64,000 nucleotides of DNA. It comes from Durusdinium trenchii. Lineage: Eukaryota > Sar > Dinophyceae > Suessiales > Symbiodiniaceae. How positions within the stretch are numbered: position 1 is the stretch's first letter; each line of letters opens with the position of its first letter. This document shows, piece after piece, positions 44,068 to 53,868 of this stretch. Made by a program: the position numbers and the translations under genes. The DNA lies in assembly GCA_963970005.1 (NCBI GenBank), contig CAXAMN010003692.1, positions 307,099 through 371,098 on the forward strand. Reading direction: 5' to 3'. The notes beneath the pieces are model-generated. The model was given only the letters and a program-made list of their open reading frames with translations. It searched no databases and was not told the origin of the DNA.

Positions 44068-46804
44068 TAAACCAACTTAGGACACGTGACTGATTTTTGT
44101 CACAAAACGTCATGTGAAACTGATCCTTCAACTCCATCTGCCACAAAAGCGGATCCAGGTCGATGATCACGACGTCCGGCTCCGCAAAGGTCTCTCTGAA
44201 CCAGCGCTTGATGTCCCTGCCGAAGTGCGTGTAAATGCTATGCAACTCATAAATGCTTGCATTTGGGATACACGACACGGCTAGGACATTGCATCCAGCT
44301 TTTCGACCCTGCTCGACATACCAAGACAAATGCCTCTTGGTGTCGGCTTCGATTTTGATTGGGTCGCCCCTTGCCTCTGTGTAGGGATATCTATTTGTAG
44401 ACACGATCCCGTTCTCGCCCACAAGCTCGTTGCCGGCCCACACCACATTCACATAGATCCGGGCATCGGGCACATCCTTGCGGATGGCTCTTGCGCAAAT
44501 AATCGCGCGTTTGATGAGCGTCCGCAGCTCGGCACCCCAATGCATTTCATGGTGAAATTGTAGCACATGCCGGCATCGATTGTCATGAAAAGCTCGCTCC
44601 AAATCGTGGCGTTGGCGGGTCTTCTTTCCGCCGGATACCATGGCCAGTGTACTGTCGCTGATCAGCACTTGGTACACCGGGCCTGTCACTGCTGACGGCG
44701 GGCGATGGTAGGCTAGGCTGCTTCGCTTGGCCTCAATGAATGGGTTCAGAATGTGTTGAACGCATTCATAGCTCTCACGCCACGTGTCGACAACGGATTG
44801 CGCCGTGTGGTCGTGAGCCAAACCAAGGGCCATTTCCTGGGCTCCTTGGTCTTGACCAACATCAGCAAAGATGGAGCTCGTCAGCAACCGCTGAAATAGC
44901 GTATCCCACCCACGAAGAATCTCCAGCTGGTGCTCAGAGTAGTGACGTTCCGGCTGGGCCATGGTAGGTGATGGATAGCAAGCGACTGCACGAATGGGCT
45001 TGGGCCGTGTGAGCTCTACGGTATGCGAACGAAATGCATCATGCAACACGTCAGTCAGCTCAAATGTATACCCCTCAGCAAGTTTTAAGGATTTACCTCT
45101 TGACTGCTCATGTACGTGGCTTCCACTGCATGTGTAGTTATCAAGCGTTGCAAGCTGTGGTACGTCAGTAGCTATCTTCCATCCTTTCTTTAGTGGTTTA
45201 CCGCTCAATCCTTTAAGACCGAACTGGCACCCATGGAATGCATGCTGTCGTAGCTTGTGATCGCTGATAAACTTCTGCACGCTGGGCCACGACCAGTACT
45301 TGCAGTTCTTTGAGAGTTCAAAGGTTATACTTGGCTTGTGCGGGCTGGCATTTGCAACACAGCGCTTGAAGCTTTTGAATAGCTTACCAAAGAGTTGCTG
45401 CTGCTCTGCAATTCGTTCACTACCGTTTGGCAAGTCTTTGTTCACGTTTGTCCAGGGACTGCCTCCCGTGCATGGGAGCGATGCGTAGAAGAATACCATT
45501 CCATTTGGGTGGACCTTCTTGAACGCCTCAATCTCCTGGGCTAGCCATTGTCGGCAGCTTTCTGAAGTTCCGTCCTTTTGCTCAGTGACGCGAATTACCT
45601 TGCAGTTCTTTGCTGGCTTTCGTTGTTCACCTAGCCTGGATGTTGGCGAACAGCAGAATTCTACCAATAGGCGATGTGGGTATTTCGAGCTATCGCCCCC
45701 CTGATCAATGCCTTCACATGACACGTTTGCTGGGGCGGAGGCTCGCGCCTCGCTTCGATCAGTGGATTGCACCAATGAAGGTCCGATTCCAATGAGCCTC
45801 AGCGCGTGCTCCCATTTTGCAGGACTCGTGAAGGGTTTCGTCAGGATATCGGCGACTTGAAAATCTGTCTTTACATTCACTAATTCAAACTGACCACACT
45901 CGAATTGTTGCTTTAGCCATCTAAACGAAACGCATTGCGTTCGATTGGCATGACGCATTGACTGTGAATGGCCAGTAGACAAAATCGTAATGGTAGCTTG
46001 GTTGTCTTCCATGAGCTTGACTCTGCAAAATTCAGGAAAGTATGCAACCATACCATTGATATGACCTGCCTTCAGCCCTGAGTCCACGTTTCCATTTCGC
46101 ATGGAATCAATCTCTGGGTCGATGATGGTGAAGATGCCTTCCTGCTTGGGCATCGCTGCAAGGCGAGCTGCTGCATCCGGTGCCTGCTTGAACAGCATAA
46201 GTTGCTCGAACAGTGCTAGGGTTGGGATTCCCTCGGCACGAACACCGTGGTTGGCAGCTATTACTTCGGCCTCGGTGGAACTCAATGATGTCACAGTTTG
46301 TTTCTTACTGTATGCGTTGAGTGGGTAGTATGTGCTAGGGCCCACGAGGATCATTGTCACTCCTGTTGTTGACTTGGAGTCATGTTCCCCCGCGAAGTCG
46401 GCGTCTGCGAATAGCCAAAGCTGGCATTCTTCGAATGAATCGCCTACAAAGCCCTCCAAGTATTGATTCTTGGTATGATGAATGTAGGATACCAGTCGGT
46501 GTAGTCCTACATCACACTCGATTGACCATTTCGTTACCCTTGATGCGAGTGATTGAGTGGCACGGAGTAAATCGAACCTGGCCATACGGGCTGCAAAGAG
46601 AATTTTCATAAGAACCTTACTGGCAATGGGCTGCAGTCTTCCGGGCTCCTTTTTCTCAGAGAGCGTTGGTTTCGGAATACCGAGCTCCGTGAATGGCGTA
46701 TAGCTTTTCTTGAGTGTTTCTGGCTTGACTTGAGCTAGTTTGCAATAAGCTTCAACACATGATTCGAGGAAGGATGACATGTCGTACCTCACAAGATTCA
46801 CGGG
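44006..46804 (-). CDS. Copia polyprotein continuation: RNase H, methyltransferase-like, SGNH-like
   Basis: Continues in the same phase directly after the TAG (first codons CCC, GTG), with no need for its own ATG. The RT end and RNase H read LQPIASKVLMKILFAARMAR, LWLFADADFAGEHDSKSTTG, SLSSTEAEVIAANHG and VKLMEDNQATITIL, with all acidic residues in place. From about 45,670 to 45,040 a methyltransferase-like domain shows LLVEFCCSPTSRLG (motif I-like), FYASLPCTGGSPWTNVN (Pro-Cys, motif IV-like) and ITFELSKNCKYW. From about 44,690 to 44,100 an SGNH-hydrolase-like segment shows VLISDSTLAMV (Ser block), YVNVVWAGNELVG (Asn block) and KDQFHMTF (DxxH). The last two assignments come from motif spacing only. 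Confidence 0.7.
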   Translation of the reverse strand, partial: PVNLVRYDMSSFLESCVEAYCKLAQVKPETLKKSYTPFTELGIPKPTLSEKKEPGRLQPIASKVLMKILFAARMARFDLLRATQSLASRVTKWSIECDVGLHRLVSYIHHTKNQYLEGFVGDSFEECQLWLFADADFAGEHDSKSTTGVTMILVGPSTYYPLNAYSKKQTVTSLSSTEAEVIAANHGVRAEGIPTLALFEQLMLFKQAPDAAARLAAMPKQEGIFTIIDPEIDSMRNGNVDSGLKAGHINGMVAYFPEFCRVKLMEDNQATITILSTGHSQSMRHANRTQCVSFRWLKQQFECGQFELVNVKTDFQVADILTKPFTSPAKWEHALRLIGIGPSLVQSTDRSEARASAPANVSCEGIDQGGDSSKYPHRLLVEFCCSPTSRLGEQRKPAKNCKVIRVTEQKDGTSESCRQWLAQEIEAFKKVHPNGMVFFYASLPCTGGSPWTNVNKDLPNGSERIAEQQQLFGKLFKSFKRCVANASPHKPSITFELSKNCKYWSWPSVQKFISDHKLRQHAFHGCQFGLKGLSGKPLKKGWKIATDVPQLATLDNYTCSGSHVHEQSRGKSLKLAEGYTFELTDVLHDAFRSHTVELTRPKPIRAVACYPSPTMAQPERHYSEHQLEILRGWDTLFQRLLTSSIFADVGQDQGAQEMALGLAHDHTAQSVVDTWRESYECVQHILNPFIEAKRSSLAYHRPPSAVTGPVYQVLISDSTLAMVSGGKKTRQRHDLERAFHDNRCRHVLQFHHEMHWGAELRTLIKRAIICARAIRKDVPDARIYVNVVWAGNELVGENGIVSTNRYPYTEARGDPIKIEADTKRHLSWYVEQGRKAGCNVLAVSCIPNASIYELHSIYTHFGRDIKRWFRETFAEPDVVIIDLDPLLWQMELKDQFHMTFCDKNQSRVLSWFNANFYILHLSAPFSPPTSMG

Positions 46805-49800
46805 CTAGGTCATGCAACCAGCAGGCTTCGGCACGATGCTCTTGATCGGCTTGAAGCGCTGCTCCTTTGCCTCCTTCTTTGCCTCCCGCTTTGATCGGTG
46901 TGGACCTGGCCGATTCTTCGATGGTGCGGCAGCACTAGGCTCGTTGTCACCATAATGAAAAATAGTTTTGCCGGTCCAAAAGATATCGGTCTTCATGTTT
47001 GGGTTCTTGAGGGTCCAGTCGTCTTCATAAGTAGCGATTCGTTCTTTGGGCAAACGAGTGTTCGTTGCGCTTGGTGAACCGTCATTGATGATCACAGCTG
47101 CATTGAACACTGTTGTCCTTTTAGACTTGATTGAACCATTAAACTGGCTCCCCTCATCACCGGGGAAGAAGAGCTTCTTCCTTGGTTGCAGGTGGTGGCG
47201 CGTCCACGTTTGATGGTTTGGGTCATGCTCCCAATAGTCATTCTTTCGATGGATCTGTGCGGAGCATGCGCTTGCGCGTTGCGGGTCAAACACATGTGCA
47301 AATGGATGAGCACTGACGGGAAATTTGATACCGTTCTTCTCAACGTGCATGCACCCGAAGTACCTGTCGTAGGGCTCTGGTTCGCCCAGATCAACAACCG
47401 AGCGAATACCGGCCCAGCCCTTAGCCAAGTTCTTCTTGGGTCCTGCCATCTTGAAATCATCGACGTAGACCACCAGGATGAGGTCCAACTCATCATGCCT
47501 GAAGATTGATTGCCACATTTCAGGCAAAATCTGACGCCATCCCTTTTTGGCTAGATTGGCATTAAGATGTTGTTCCCAAATACCCCCGGTGTCAGGGTGT
47601 CCGTACAATGCTAAAACCATTGGGACCATGGGTTTCCAATATTTCTCTTCCCAATCCTTTGGCCACCGGTTACGAGGTAGCTCAAGCCATGTTGGGATTC
47701 CATTGAAGGTTGCTTGAACATACGCTTGAATCGCGTCTGCTTGCTCTTTCCCATACCCTGGTTGGCAACCGAAGGCATCCAAAATCTTGGCAGCCTCCAT
47801 CGAGGCGGGGCTTGAGCCGAGCTCAGCGAATAGTGCGTGGTCTGAGTTCTCATCCCTCACATTGTTGCCCTGGAATACTGTTCTACCCTTGAATTTTCTT
47901 CTGGGATCGTTCTCTGGCAGTTCTGAGCCTTTTTCGTAGCAGGCCTCGAATATCCTACCCAGATGAACCTTCTCTCCCTTTCTTCGGGCTTCCTGAACAA
48001 TCTTGTGAAGTTCTCTGACGAGCTTCTCATCCCATACACCTTTCGTTCTAAGCTTGTTCCATTCGAGATCAAGTGCTTCTTTTGCTTTTGGTGTTCTTGC
48101 AACTTCTTCTTTGGAGACGAGCCTCGCCACTGCTGCCCACATCTCGATATTCTGCTTGAATTCGAGGCGCTTGATATGTTGTTCAAGCATTTGCCGGATA
48201 GGCTGTCGATGGGCCTCATTGACGGCCCCCCTGGTTCTGGGCATGCAGGGAACTGCGAACGACTCGTCCATCAATACCTTCTTTCTGGCTGGGAGTACCT
48301 CCCATTGGCTACCAGATGACTGGAGCGTCGATGCGGCTTTTGATGAGGAACTAGTGACTCCTTCATCTTTCTTTTGTTCTTCCTCACGAATTGCTTTTTC
48401 CCTTTGTCTTGGACCCATCATTTTCCAGAGTTCCGAAGGGATGCTTCGTGGCCGCTTCGAACCTTTGTAGGTCTCTACAAGCCTTACTCCGTCATAGTGG
48501 TAACCATCCGGCACGATTGACCCGTCGGGCATAGTCTCCCCAGGTTCGCGAGGCTCCGCACTGGACTTCTTCATCTCGACGTCAACTGGCGGCTCCTTCT
48601 CCTGGGCAGATTCCACTACGGGGTCAGGTGCGATGGATGGTGTGTACTCCAAATCGGATTGTTGTGGGATGATCGGATCAGGTACAGGAGGGATCACACG
48701 ATCAGCAATTGGCTCTAAAGGTGGCTCAAGGCTGTCTGCTTTCGCTTTCAGCGGAAACACATGGGTTTCAGAGGGCAACTCCAATCGCTTGGTGCGTTGA
48801 ATGACAACGCTGCCATGCTCCAGATGATAGTCGATGGCTTCAAGCTTCGTGACAAGATACTCCCCTCTCCACACAAAACCTGGCTGAATATGATACCCTA
48901 GAAATACTCCTTCATTCGAGGTTGGTGAAAGCTTGCCTGCGGTGTTGTCTGCCCTATCAGGGTTGTTCCAGAATAACACTTTGGCACCGAAAGGAATGCG
49001 CATCCCGTCGAACTCCGTACCGAACCTCAACGACCATGGACTGTCCCCCCCTGACAACTGCGGGTTGGCATTGACGGCTATGGCAAAATGCTGCATCGCC
49101 ATCGGCCACATGCACAAAGGCATCCCTGCTTGCGCAAGGTTGGACCGAGCCCCCTCCAGCATTTGTCGTATTTCGCGTTCCACGAACGATTTGCTGGAGT
49201 CCACGTACTCTATTGACGTTTGATGCCTATAGCCAAGTTCCTTAATTGCGGCCTTCAGTTCCCGACTATTATCCGTGTAGATCACCTCAACATCACCTTT
49301 TCCATTGACAAAGTGGTTGATGGCGAAGGTGCAATCTTCAGCGAATCGAGACTGGCTTGGGTACACATACCGGAACTGCGTATGGATGTCTTTGATGACC
49401 AACGCGACCTTCTCACCTTTCATGCCTTCTTCTACGTTTGCTCTGATAAGCACGTGATCGGCAATGATATGGTCTCCGAACCGAGTTGTGTCAACCCTTG
49501 CTTGTCCGCCCTTGGGTCTGGCATATGGTGCAAGCATACGCGCCCTTTGGCACGTGCGGCAGAATGGGTTCTTGGGGAAGTGAAGAAATTGGTGCTTGGA
49601 CGACTGGGCTTCGACGATGAGGTCGGCTGACTTTCTGCTCCTCACCGCTACTACCTCTTCATCATCTGGATTCACACCTTCATCGATTCCCTCTTCTTCG
49701 TCCCTGATAGGCTTGGAAACGCCGGGCAAAGCTAGAAGCTTGCGAACCTTGGCTGGCCTGAAAGACTTTGTGCTGACAACTGGACATGAATCATCCAAAA

Positions 49801-52711
49801 TGGGAACATGACCATCAACTTTCAGGACGACTGCTTTTCCGTCTGGACGAACGAGGAACGGTGACGACCCTGCCGGCCAAACGAAGCTGTACCCCTGGTC
49901 CATGCATCTCGTGCCAACCGAAAGGACCGACGGTGTTTGCTCTAGTATGTAGGGAGTGATGGACCCTGGCAGTGTGTTGAGATCGATTTCAGCAACTGCG
50001 TTGGACTGTGTTGAGCCATTCGCTGTGATAAAACTGATCGGTTGTTCCGTGCTACGCCTATTATAAGCTCCGACTTGGGACAACATGGACTCGCTAATCA
50101 GGTCCTGCTCGCTTCCAGAGTCTATAAGCCATTGATGGCGACCTTTTGGCGCAGGCGTGGCGACGGTTGGTGGCATCAACACAATGTTGATCTTGCATGG
50201 TGCTAGCAGATTCCTACAACACTTACAAGTTAGACTTTCAAGGTCATCAACACAATTGAAACCACATGATGGTTGAACCAGATTTCCGAACTGCTTCACA
50301 GCCTCTTGCAATTTTCTGGCTGCCGTTTTGGCATTCAACACATGGATTGGGTCCGACTTCTTTGCTGCTTCGGCAGTAGTGAGGACATCATCATACTTCC
50401 TAGGACCATGGATGACTGAGTTGCATCGGCCGAAAGCATTTATCTTCTTTACTCCTACCCTTTTATCGAAGGTAACATGTTTCTCATGCTGTGCTGCCCT
50501 TCCTTTTGTTGGGCTACGATACGAACCGAGCTTGCGGCGAGTGGCGCTGCATGCATAGCTTGATCGAACACAGGGAGTAGCCGACTTCTTCGGCTTTGGC
50601 TCCTTCTTGGGCTTCGGAGAATTCGGCCGAGCTGGGTCCTTCGGAGCAGCTGCACTTTTCTTTTCGTGCAGATACAGACACTTGTCCCCACGGCGGCAAT
50701 CCCCTCGTGCAAAGTAGATGCATGGGGTCTTTGCCATTTCCTCTTTGTTGAGCTTTTTCTTCGGGTCACGACTGGGCACGCGAGGTGTCCTTTGTCTTGA
50801 AGGTGATCTATCCTTCTTGTCATGACGGTATGGGCAATCTTTTCCCTTTGCGCACTTCCCCTTCACGAAGTCCCTACATGGAATCTTCTTTTTGTCAGGA
50901 GTTCTTCCCCTCGGGGGCGTTTTCTCCCTCTTGGCTGGAGGCACAACGGGTAGTCCTGCCCTGTCTTTGGGATTGTTTGGCTTTGGTTGATTCTTGTCGA
51001 CAATTCGATCTCGATTCTCCCTAAGCCTTTCACGGTCGATCAGGTCACGGATGGCTTTCACAAGGAACGAATACGTCTTACTTGGGTCGCCTTCCTTAGC
51101 CCGATCATAGGTGTCAATGTCATACTTGAGTAGCGTGCTGGGACGGATCTGACGGAGCAAAACATCACGAAGGACTGTTTCTTCGGGCTCCTTCTTCATA
51201 CCGGCCAACACAGCATCCCAGCGATTGATGAATTTCTTTAGGTCAGCAATTGTATCCCCAAACTTCGCTACCTTTAAAAGGTCTTCTAGTGAGTAGAGAG
51301 TACCTGCCTCCTCGGACGTTTTGAAGTAGTCATCAAACATGAGAAGAACTGTTCGACCTCTGGTTTGATTTCCCTTCTTCGCCTGCTCTTCCTTATGGTT
51401 AAGGATTCTGTTTCCCAGGTCGCCGCGGGCTGACTTGGTGAGAGCAGCGGTGAGCTTCGTGTCCAAGGTCACGAACTTTCCTGGGTTTTGGAGCTTTGCC
51501 TCGAGTTCAACACGGGAAGGTTTAGGATCCCAAACCTCCATGATCCACTCCCATGCTTCATCGGGCTTGTCAGACGACGATCGAACAAGCTCACGGACCA
51601 AATTCTTCCATTGGCGGTAAGTCTCGGGTGTGGGCATGTCCGGTATGGCAATCGCATCGGCTTCTTTGACCCTTGGCTTGCCTTCATCGTCTTTCTTGGA
51701 CTTCATTTCTCTGAGTAGTTCCGCGAGACCACTCATCAGCGCGGTGGCATCGCCTGAAGAAGCCGGGACTTTGCCATCGACTCCTCCATCGCCAACGTGA
51801 GACATACGTTCGTCGGCCGTTTCACGAGCATCGACGAATTGTTCGTCCTTGCCTTGGGCAGGCTCCAACGCTGCAGGGAGTGGTGCTGTTGCAGTCGCTC
51901 TCGATGGATAGAAATCACCAAGTTTCTGGGCAAACTTTGCATCTAGCCTCGCCTTCCAGTCGATCTCTATCGGTTGGGGCAAAGCCTCGCGGCCTGCTGG
52001 CTCGGATAGCACTGGTGTTGCCGTACCAGGCAGGTGTTGCGGCGCTTCAGCTTCATGCCCTGGGATCAGTCCATCGAGTTGGTCTTGCAGTAATGCATTA
52101 GTCTCTGACGCCTTTTGCAATTCCTGTTCAAGACGTTCTTTCTGCTCAGCCCACTCGGTCTCCATACTTTGGTGTTGCCTACGTTCTTCTTCAAGGAGTG
52201 CTCTAGCTTTGTTAGAAGCGTCCTCTACCATCTTCTCGAACATAGACTCCAGCTCCCTCATCTTGTCGTTCATCTTCTGCATATGAAGTTTCTCTGCTTC
52301 CGCCTTCTGCTTCGACATTCTCTTTTGATGTAGGCTGTCTGCGCTAGCGACTTTGGCCTGACTTTCAGCCAGCTGTCCTTCTAGCAAGTTGATTCGACCT
52401 TGCATAGCCAGAATCTGCTTATTGCAGACTTCCCTTGCTTGATCGATCGCAACCCTACATTGTGAGCCTAAGGCTTGAATCGTTGATTGCGTGATCTCTC
52501 GATGCCTTTGCTCTGCTTCGAAGCGAACGGCTTCCTCATTTCCTGAGGCAATCTGATGAACATTGTTCTGAATGAACTGGAAATATGCCGTAACGCCTTC
52601 AGATCCCATGACAACATCTTCGGGCACGAGGTTGCCCCCGGCGGCCTGTGTAGCGTCACCGGTGTATGGGATGAGGGCAAGCGCGGCATTCACACCATCG
52701 TCTGTAGCCAT
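46805..52711 (-). CDS. Copia polyprotein: gag, protease, integrase, RT
   Basis: 1,968 codons from an ATG in good context (GCCATGG). Residues about 60-225 are a long coiled coil. Two CCCH fingers follow at about 610-685 (CRDFVKGKCAKGKDCPYRH and CIYFARGDCRRGDKCLYLH) instead of the CCHC knuckle of most copia gags. The protease has WLIDSGSEQDLIS (about 857). The integrase has a zinc-binding HFPKNPFCRTCQRA block (about 1,040) and acidic residues in DHIIADH (about 1,077), IYTDNSRE (about 1,144) and VEREIRQMLEG (about 1,175). The RT starts near 1,550 with FQGNNVRDENSDHALF and carries LVVYVDDFKMAG (about 1,748). The frame stops at TAG (46,807-46,805) before the end of the RT-RNase H region; the next frame continues in phase. 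The frame is otherwise intact over 5.9 kb. Confidence 0.9.
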   Translation of the reverse strand: MATDDGVNAALALIPYTGDATQAAGGNLVPEDVVMGSEGVTAYFQFIQNNVHQIASGNEEAVRFEAEQRHREITQSTIQALGSQCRVAIDQAREVCNKQILAMQGRINLLEGQLAESQAKVASADSLHQKRMSKQKAEAEKLHMQKMNDKMRELESMFEKMVEDASNKARALLEEERRQHQSMETEWAEQKERLEQELQKASETNALLQDQLDGLIPGHEAEAPQHLPGTATPVLSEPAGREALPQPIEIDWKARLDAKFAQKLGDFYPSRATATAPLPAALEPAQGKDEQFVDARETADERMSHVGDGGVDGKVPASSGDATALMSGLAELLREMKSKKDDEGKPRVKEADAIAIPDMPTPETYRQWKNLVRELVRSSSDKPDEAWEWIMEVWDPKPSRVELEAKLQNPGKFVTLDTKLTAALTKSARGDLGNRILNHKEEQAKKGNQTRGRTVLLMFDDYFKTSEEAGTLYSLEDLLKVAKFGDTIADLKKFINRWDAVLAGMKKEPEETVLRDVLLRQIRPSTLLKYDIDTYDRAKEGDPSKTYSFLVKAIRDLIDRERLRENRDRIVDKNQPKPNNPKDRAGLPVVPPAKREKTPPRGRTPDKKKIPCRDFVKGKCAKGKDCPYRHDKKDRSPSRQRTPRVPSRDPKKKLNKEEMAKTPCIYFARGDCRRGDKCLYLHEKKSAAAPKDPARPNSPKPKKEPKPKKSATPCVRSSYACSATRRKLGSYRSPTKGRAAQHEKHVTFDKRVGVKKINAFGRCNSVIHGPRKYDDVLTTAEAAKKSDPIHVLNAKTAARKLQEAVKQFGNLVQPSCGFNCVDDLESLTCKCCRNLLAPCKINIVLMPPTVATPAPKGRHQWLIDSGSEQDLISESMLSQVGAYNRRSTEQPISFITANGSTQSNAVAEIDLNTLPGSITPYILEQTPSVLSVGTRCMDQGYSFVWPAGSSPFLVRPDGKAVVLKVDGHVPILDDSCPVVSTKSFRPAKVRKLLALPGVSKPIRDEEEGIDEGVNPDDEEVVAVRSRKSADLIVEAQSSKHQFLHFPKNPFCRTCQRARMLAPYARPKGGQARVDTTRFGDHIIADHVLIRANVEEGMKGEKVALVIKDIHTQFRYVYPSQSRFAEDCTFAINHFVNGKGDVEVIYTDNSRELKAAIKELGYRHQTSIEYVDSSKSFVEREIRQMLEGARSNLAQAGMPLCMWPMAMQHFAIAVNANPQLSGGDSPWSLRFGTEFDGMRIPFGAKVLFWNNPDRADNTAGKLSPTSNEGVFLGYHIQPGFVWRGEYLVTKLEAIDYHLEHGSVVIQRTKRLELPSETHVFPLKAKADSLEPPLEPIADRVIPPVPDPIIPQQSDLEYTPSIAPDPVVESAQEKEPPVDVEMKKSSAEPREPGETMPDGSIVPDGYHYDGVRLVETYKGSKRPRSIPSELWKMMGPRQREKAIREEEQKKDEGVTSSSSKAASTLQSSGSQWEVLPARKKVLMDESFAVPCMPRTRGAVNEAHRQPIRQMLEQHIKRLEFKQNIEMWAAVARLVSKEEVARTPKAKEALDLEWNKLRTKGVWDEKLVRELHKIVQEARRKGEKVHLGRIFEACYEKGSELPENDPRRKFKGRTVFQGNNVRDENSDHALFAELGSSPASMEAAKILDAFGCQPGYGKEQADAIQAYVQATFNGIPTWLELPRNRWPKDWEEKYWKPMVPMVLALYGHPDTGGIWEQHLNANLAKKGWRQILPEMWQSIFRHDELDLILVVYVDDFKMAGPKKNLAKGWAGIRSVVDLGEPEPYDRYFGCMHVEKNGIKFPVSAHPFAHVFDPQRASACSAQIHRKNDYWEHDPNHQTWTRHHLQPRKKLFFPGDEGSQFNGSIKSKRTTVFNAAVIINDGSPSATNTRLPKERIATYEDDWTLKNPNMKTDIFWTGKTIFHYGDNEPSAAAPSKNRPGPHRSKREAKKEAKEQRFKPIKSIVPKPAGCMT

Positions 52712-52713
52712 GG

Positions 52714-52734
52714 CAGAGGCTACGGCTGATAACC
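52714..52734 (-). other. Putative primer-binding site
   Basis: Directly after the 5' LTR the minus strand reads GGTTATCAGCCGTAGCC. It partly resembles TGGTATCAGAGCC, the initiator-Met tRNA primer site common in copia elements. The match is imperfect, so the assignment rests mainly on position. Confidence 0.45.
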
Positions 52735-52881
52735 TGTATTTTCAGGCTCAACCACTAAAATACAGTCAAATTCCGCTAAGCTGCAACTGCTAGCGCTCCT
52801 TTTTGTCGCGATGAGCTGCGTGCTTGAGCCAAGAATTGGCATGGTGCGTAAAAGCTTAGCTTTAGGTGATGTATTTCAACA
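52735..52881 (-). repeat. 5' LTR of the copia element
   Basis: 147 bp, identical to the 3' LTR. It contains the transcription start of the element by inference. It ends at 52,735 on the minus strand and is followed by the putative primer-binding site and, 23 nt later, the gag ATG. Confidence 0.9.
52823..52844 (-). promoter_or_regulatory. Spliced-leader-like sequence in the LTR
   Basis: The minus strand reads CCATGCCAATTC then TTGGCTCAAG. The dinoflagellate spliced leader is CCGTAGCCATTT followed by TGGCTCAAG. The last nine bases (TGGCTCAAG) are identical and the 5' half matches with small gaps. It is in sense orientation, about 37 nt from the LTR start. The same sequence is in the other LTR (40,925-40,946). 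It is either a fossil of a trans-spliced transcript fixed in the LTR or coincidence. Confidence 0.5.
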
Positions 52882-53274
52882 ACTACTAGGAGCAAGGACG
52901 CTCATGTTGACTCTTGATTAATCAACCCCCCCATCCCCCCCCCCCCTCAACAATTGGGGCCTCTAGAATAATATGCTAGAAAAACAATCAATTGATAAAT
53001 AAATAAGGAATCCTTAGCTAGCTACCTCTGGAGCTACTCTGGCAATATTAAAATAAAAGGAATCAAGAAACCTGACTTTGAAGACATCTGGAATATTAAT
53101 TATAGAATAAAAGGGAATGAATCAATGGACATAGAACGAACTTTTTAGATTTCAATGGAAATCTAAATCCAAAGACCTGCAATTTCAATGGTAAGTAAAG
53201 CAAATCAAAAGGCAAAGAAAAGGAATAAAGATTTAAAGCCTCAAATCTCTAGACATTATTCTAGGGCCCCCCCC
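52882..53274. repeat. Repeat-rich flank right of the copia element
   Basis: Begins with the second target duplication and the rest of the split minisatellite (to about 52,906). It then has ATGTTGACTCTTGATTAATC and a C-run; the complement of this block, slightly changed, occurs at about 61,675-61,700. A CATTATTCTAGGGCCC block at 53,255 is related to CATTATTCTGGGGGCC at 53,843 and CATTATTGTGGGGATC at 61,661. No gene. Confidence 0.5.
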
Positions 53275-53640
53275 NNNNNNNNNNNNNNNNNNNNNNNNNN
53301 NNNNNNNNNNNNNNNNNNNNNNNNNNNNNNNNNNNNNNNNNNNNNNNNNNNNNNNNNNNNNNNNNNNNNNNNNNNNNNNNNNNNNNNNNNNNNNNNNNNN
53401 NNNNNNNNNNNNNNNNNNNNNNNNNNNNNNNNNNNNNNNNNNNNNNNNNNNNNNNNNNNNNNNNNNNNNNNNNNNNNNNNNNNNNNNNNNNNNNNNNNNN
53501 NNNNNNNNNNNNNNNNNNNNNNNNNNNNNNNNNNNNNNNNNNNNNNNNNNNNNNNNNNNNNNNNNNNNNNNNNNNNNNNNNNNNNNNNNNNNNNNNNNNN
53601 NNNNNNNNNNNNNNNNNNNNNNNNNNNNNNNNNNNNNNNN
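53275..53640. other. Assembly gap
   Basis: 366 N. Both sides carry the same AATCTGCATCCAAAGACCT-type repeat, which probably caused the assembly break. Confidence 0.99.
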
Positions 53641-53868
53641 CTTCAAAATCCACAAAATCTCAATGGAAATCTCCAATTCCTAAAGGAAATCTGCATCCAA
53701 AGACCTTCAAAATCCCAATAAATATTTTGCTGCCACTGGAAATCTGCATCCAAAGATCTAAAAAATCAGAAAGCCAGAGAGCAAAAATAACAATATATAA
53801 CAATGAAAAAATCACAAAAAAACCCATCCCTCCCAAAAAAAGACATTATTCTGGGGGCCTTTATTAAT
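53641..53868 (+). repeat. GGAAATCTGCATCCAAAGA short repeats
   Basis: Copies of GGAAATCTGCATCCAAAGA lie at about 53,686 and 53,739, with a diverged one at about 53,158 before the gap. AT-rich and noncoding. The stretch ends with AAAGACATTATTCTGGGGGC at the border of the next element. Confidence 0.6.

Larger units (their letters stand above)
40837..52881 (-). mobile_element. Young copia-type LTR retrotransposon with extra domains
   Basis: 12,045 bp. Two 147-bp LTRs (40,837-40,983 and 52,735-52,881), identical as far as I can read, begin TG and end CA. They are flanked by the 5-bp duplication ACTAC (40,832-40,836 and 52,882-52,886). Minus-strand coding order: gag with two CCCH fingers, protease, integrase, RT, in-frame TAG, RNase H, methyltransferase-like, SGNH-like, then a Tpt1-like protein and a zinc-ribbon protein in shifted overlapping frames. 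Integrase before RT is the copia order. Ordinary copia elements are about 5 kb, so more than half of this one is additional. Identical LTRs indicate recent insertion. Confidence 0.9.

Noticed and set aside
53275..53640. Open frames bridging the N run
   Set aside because: Artefact of unknown bases being read as open.
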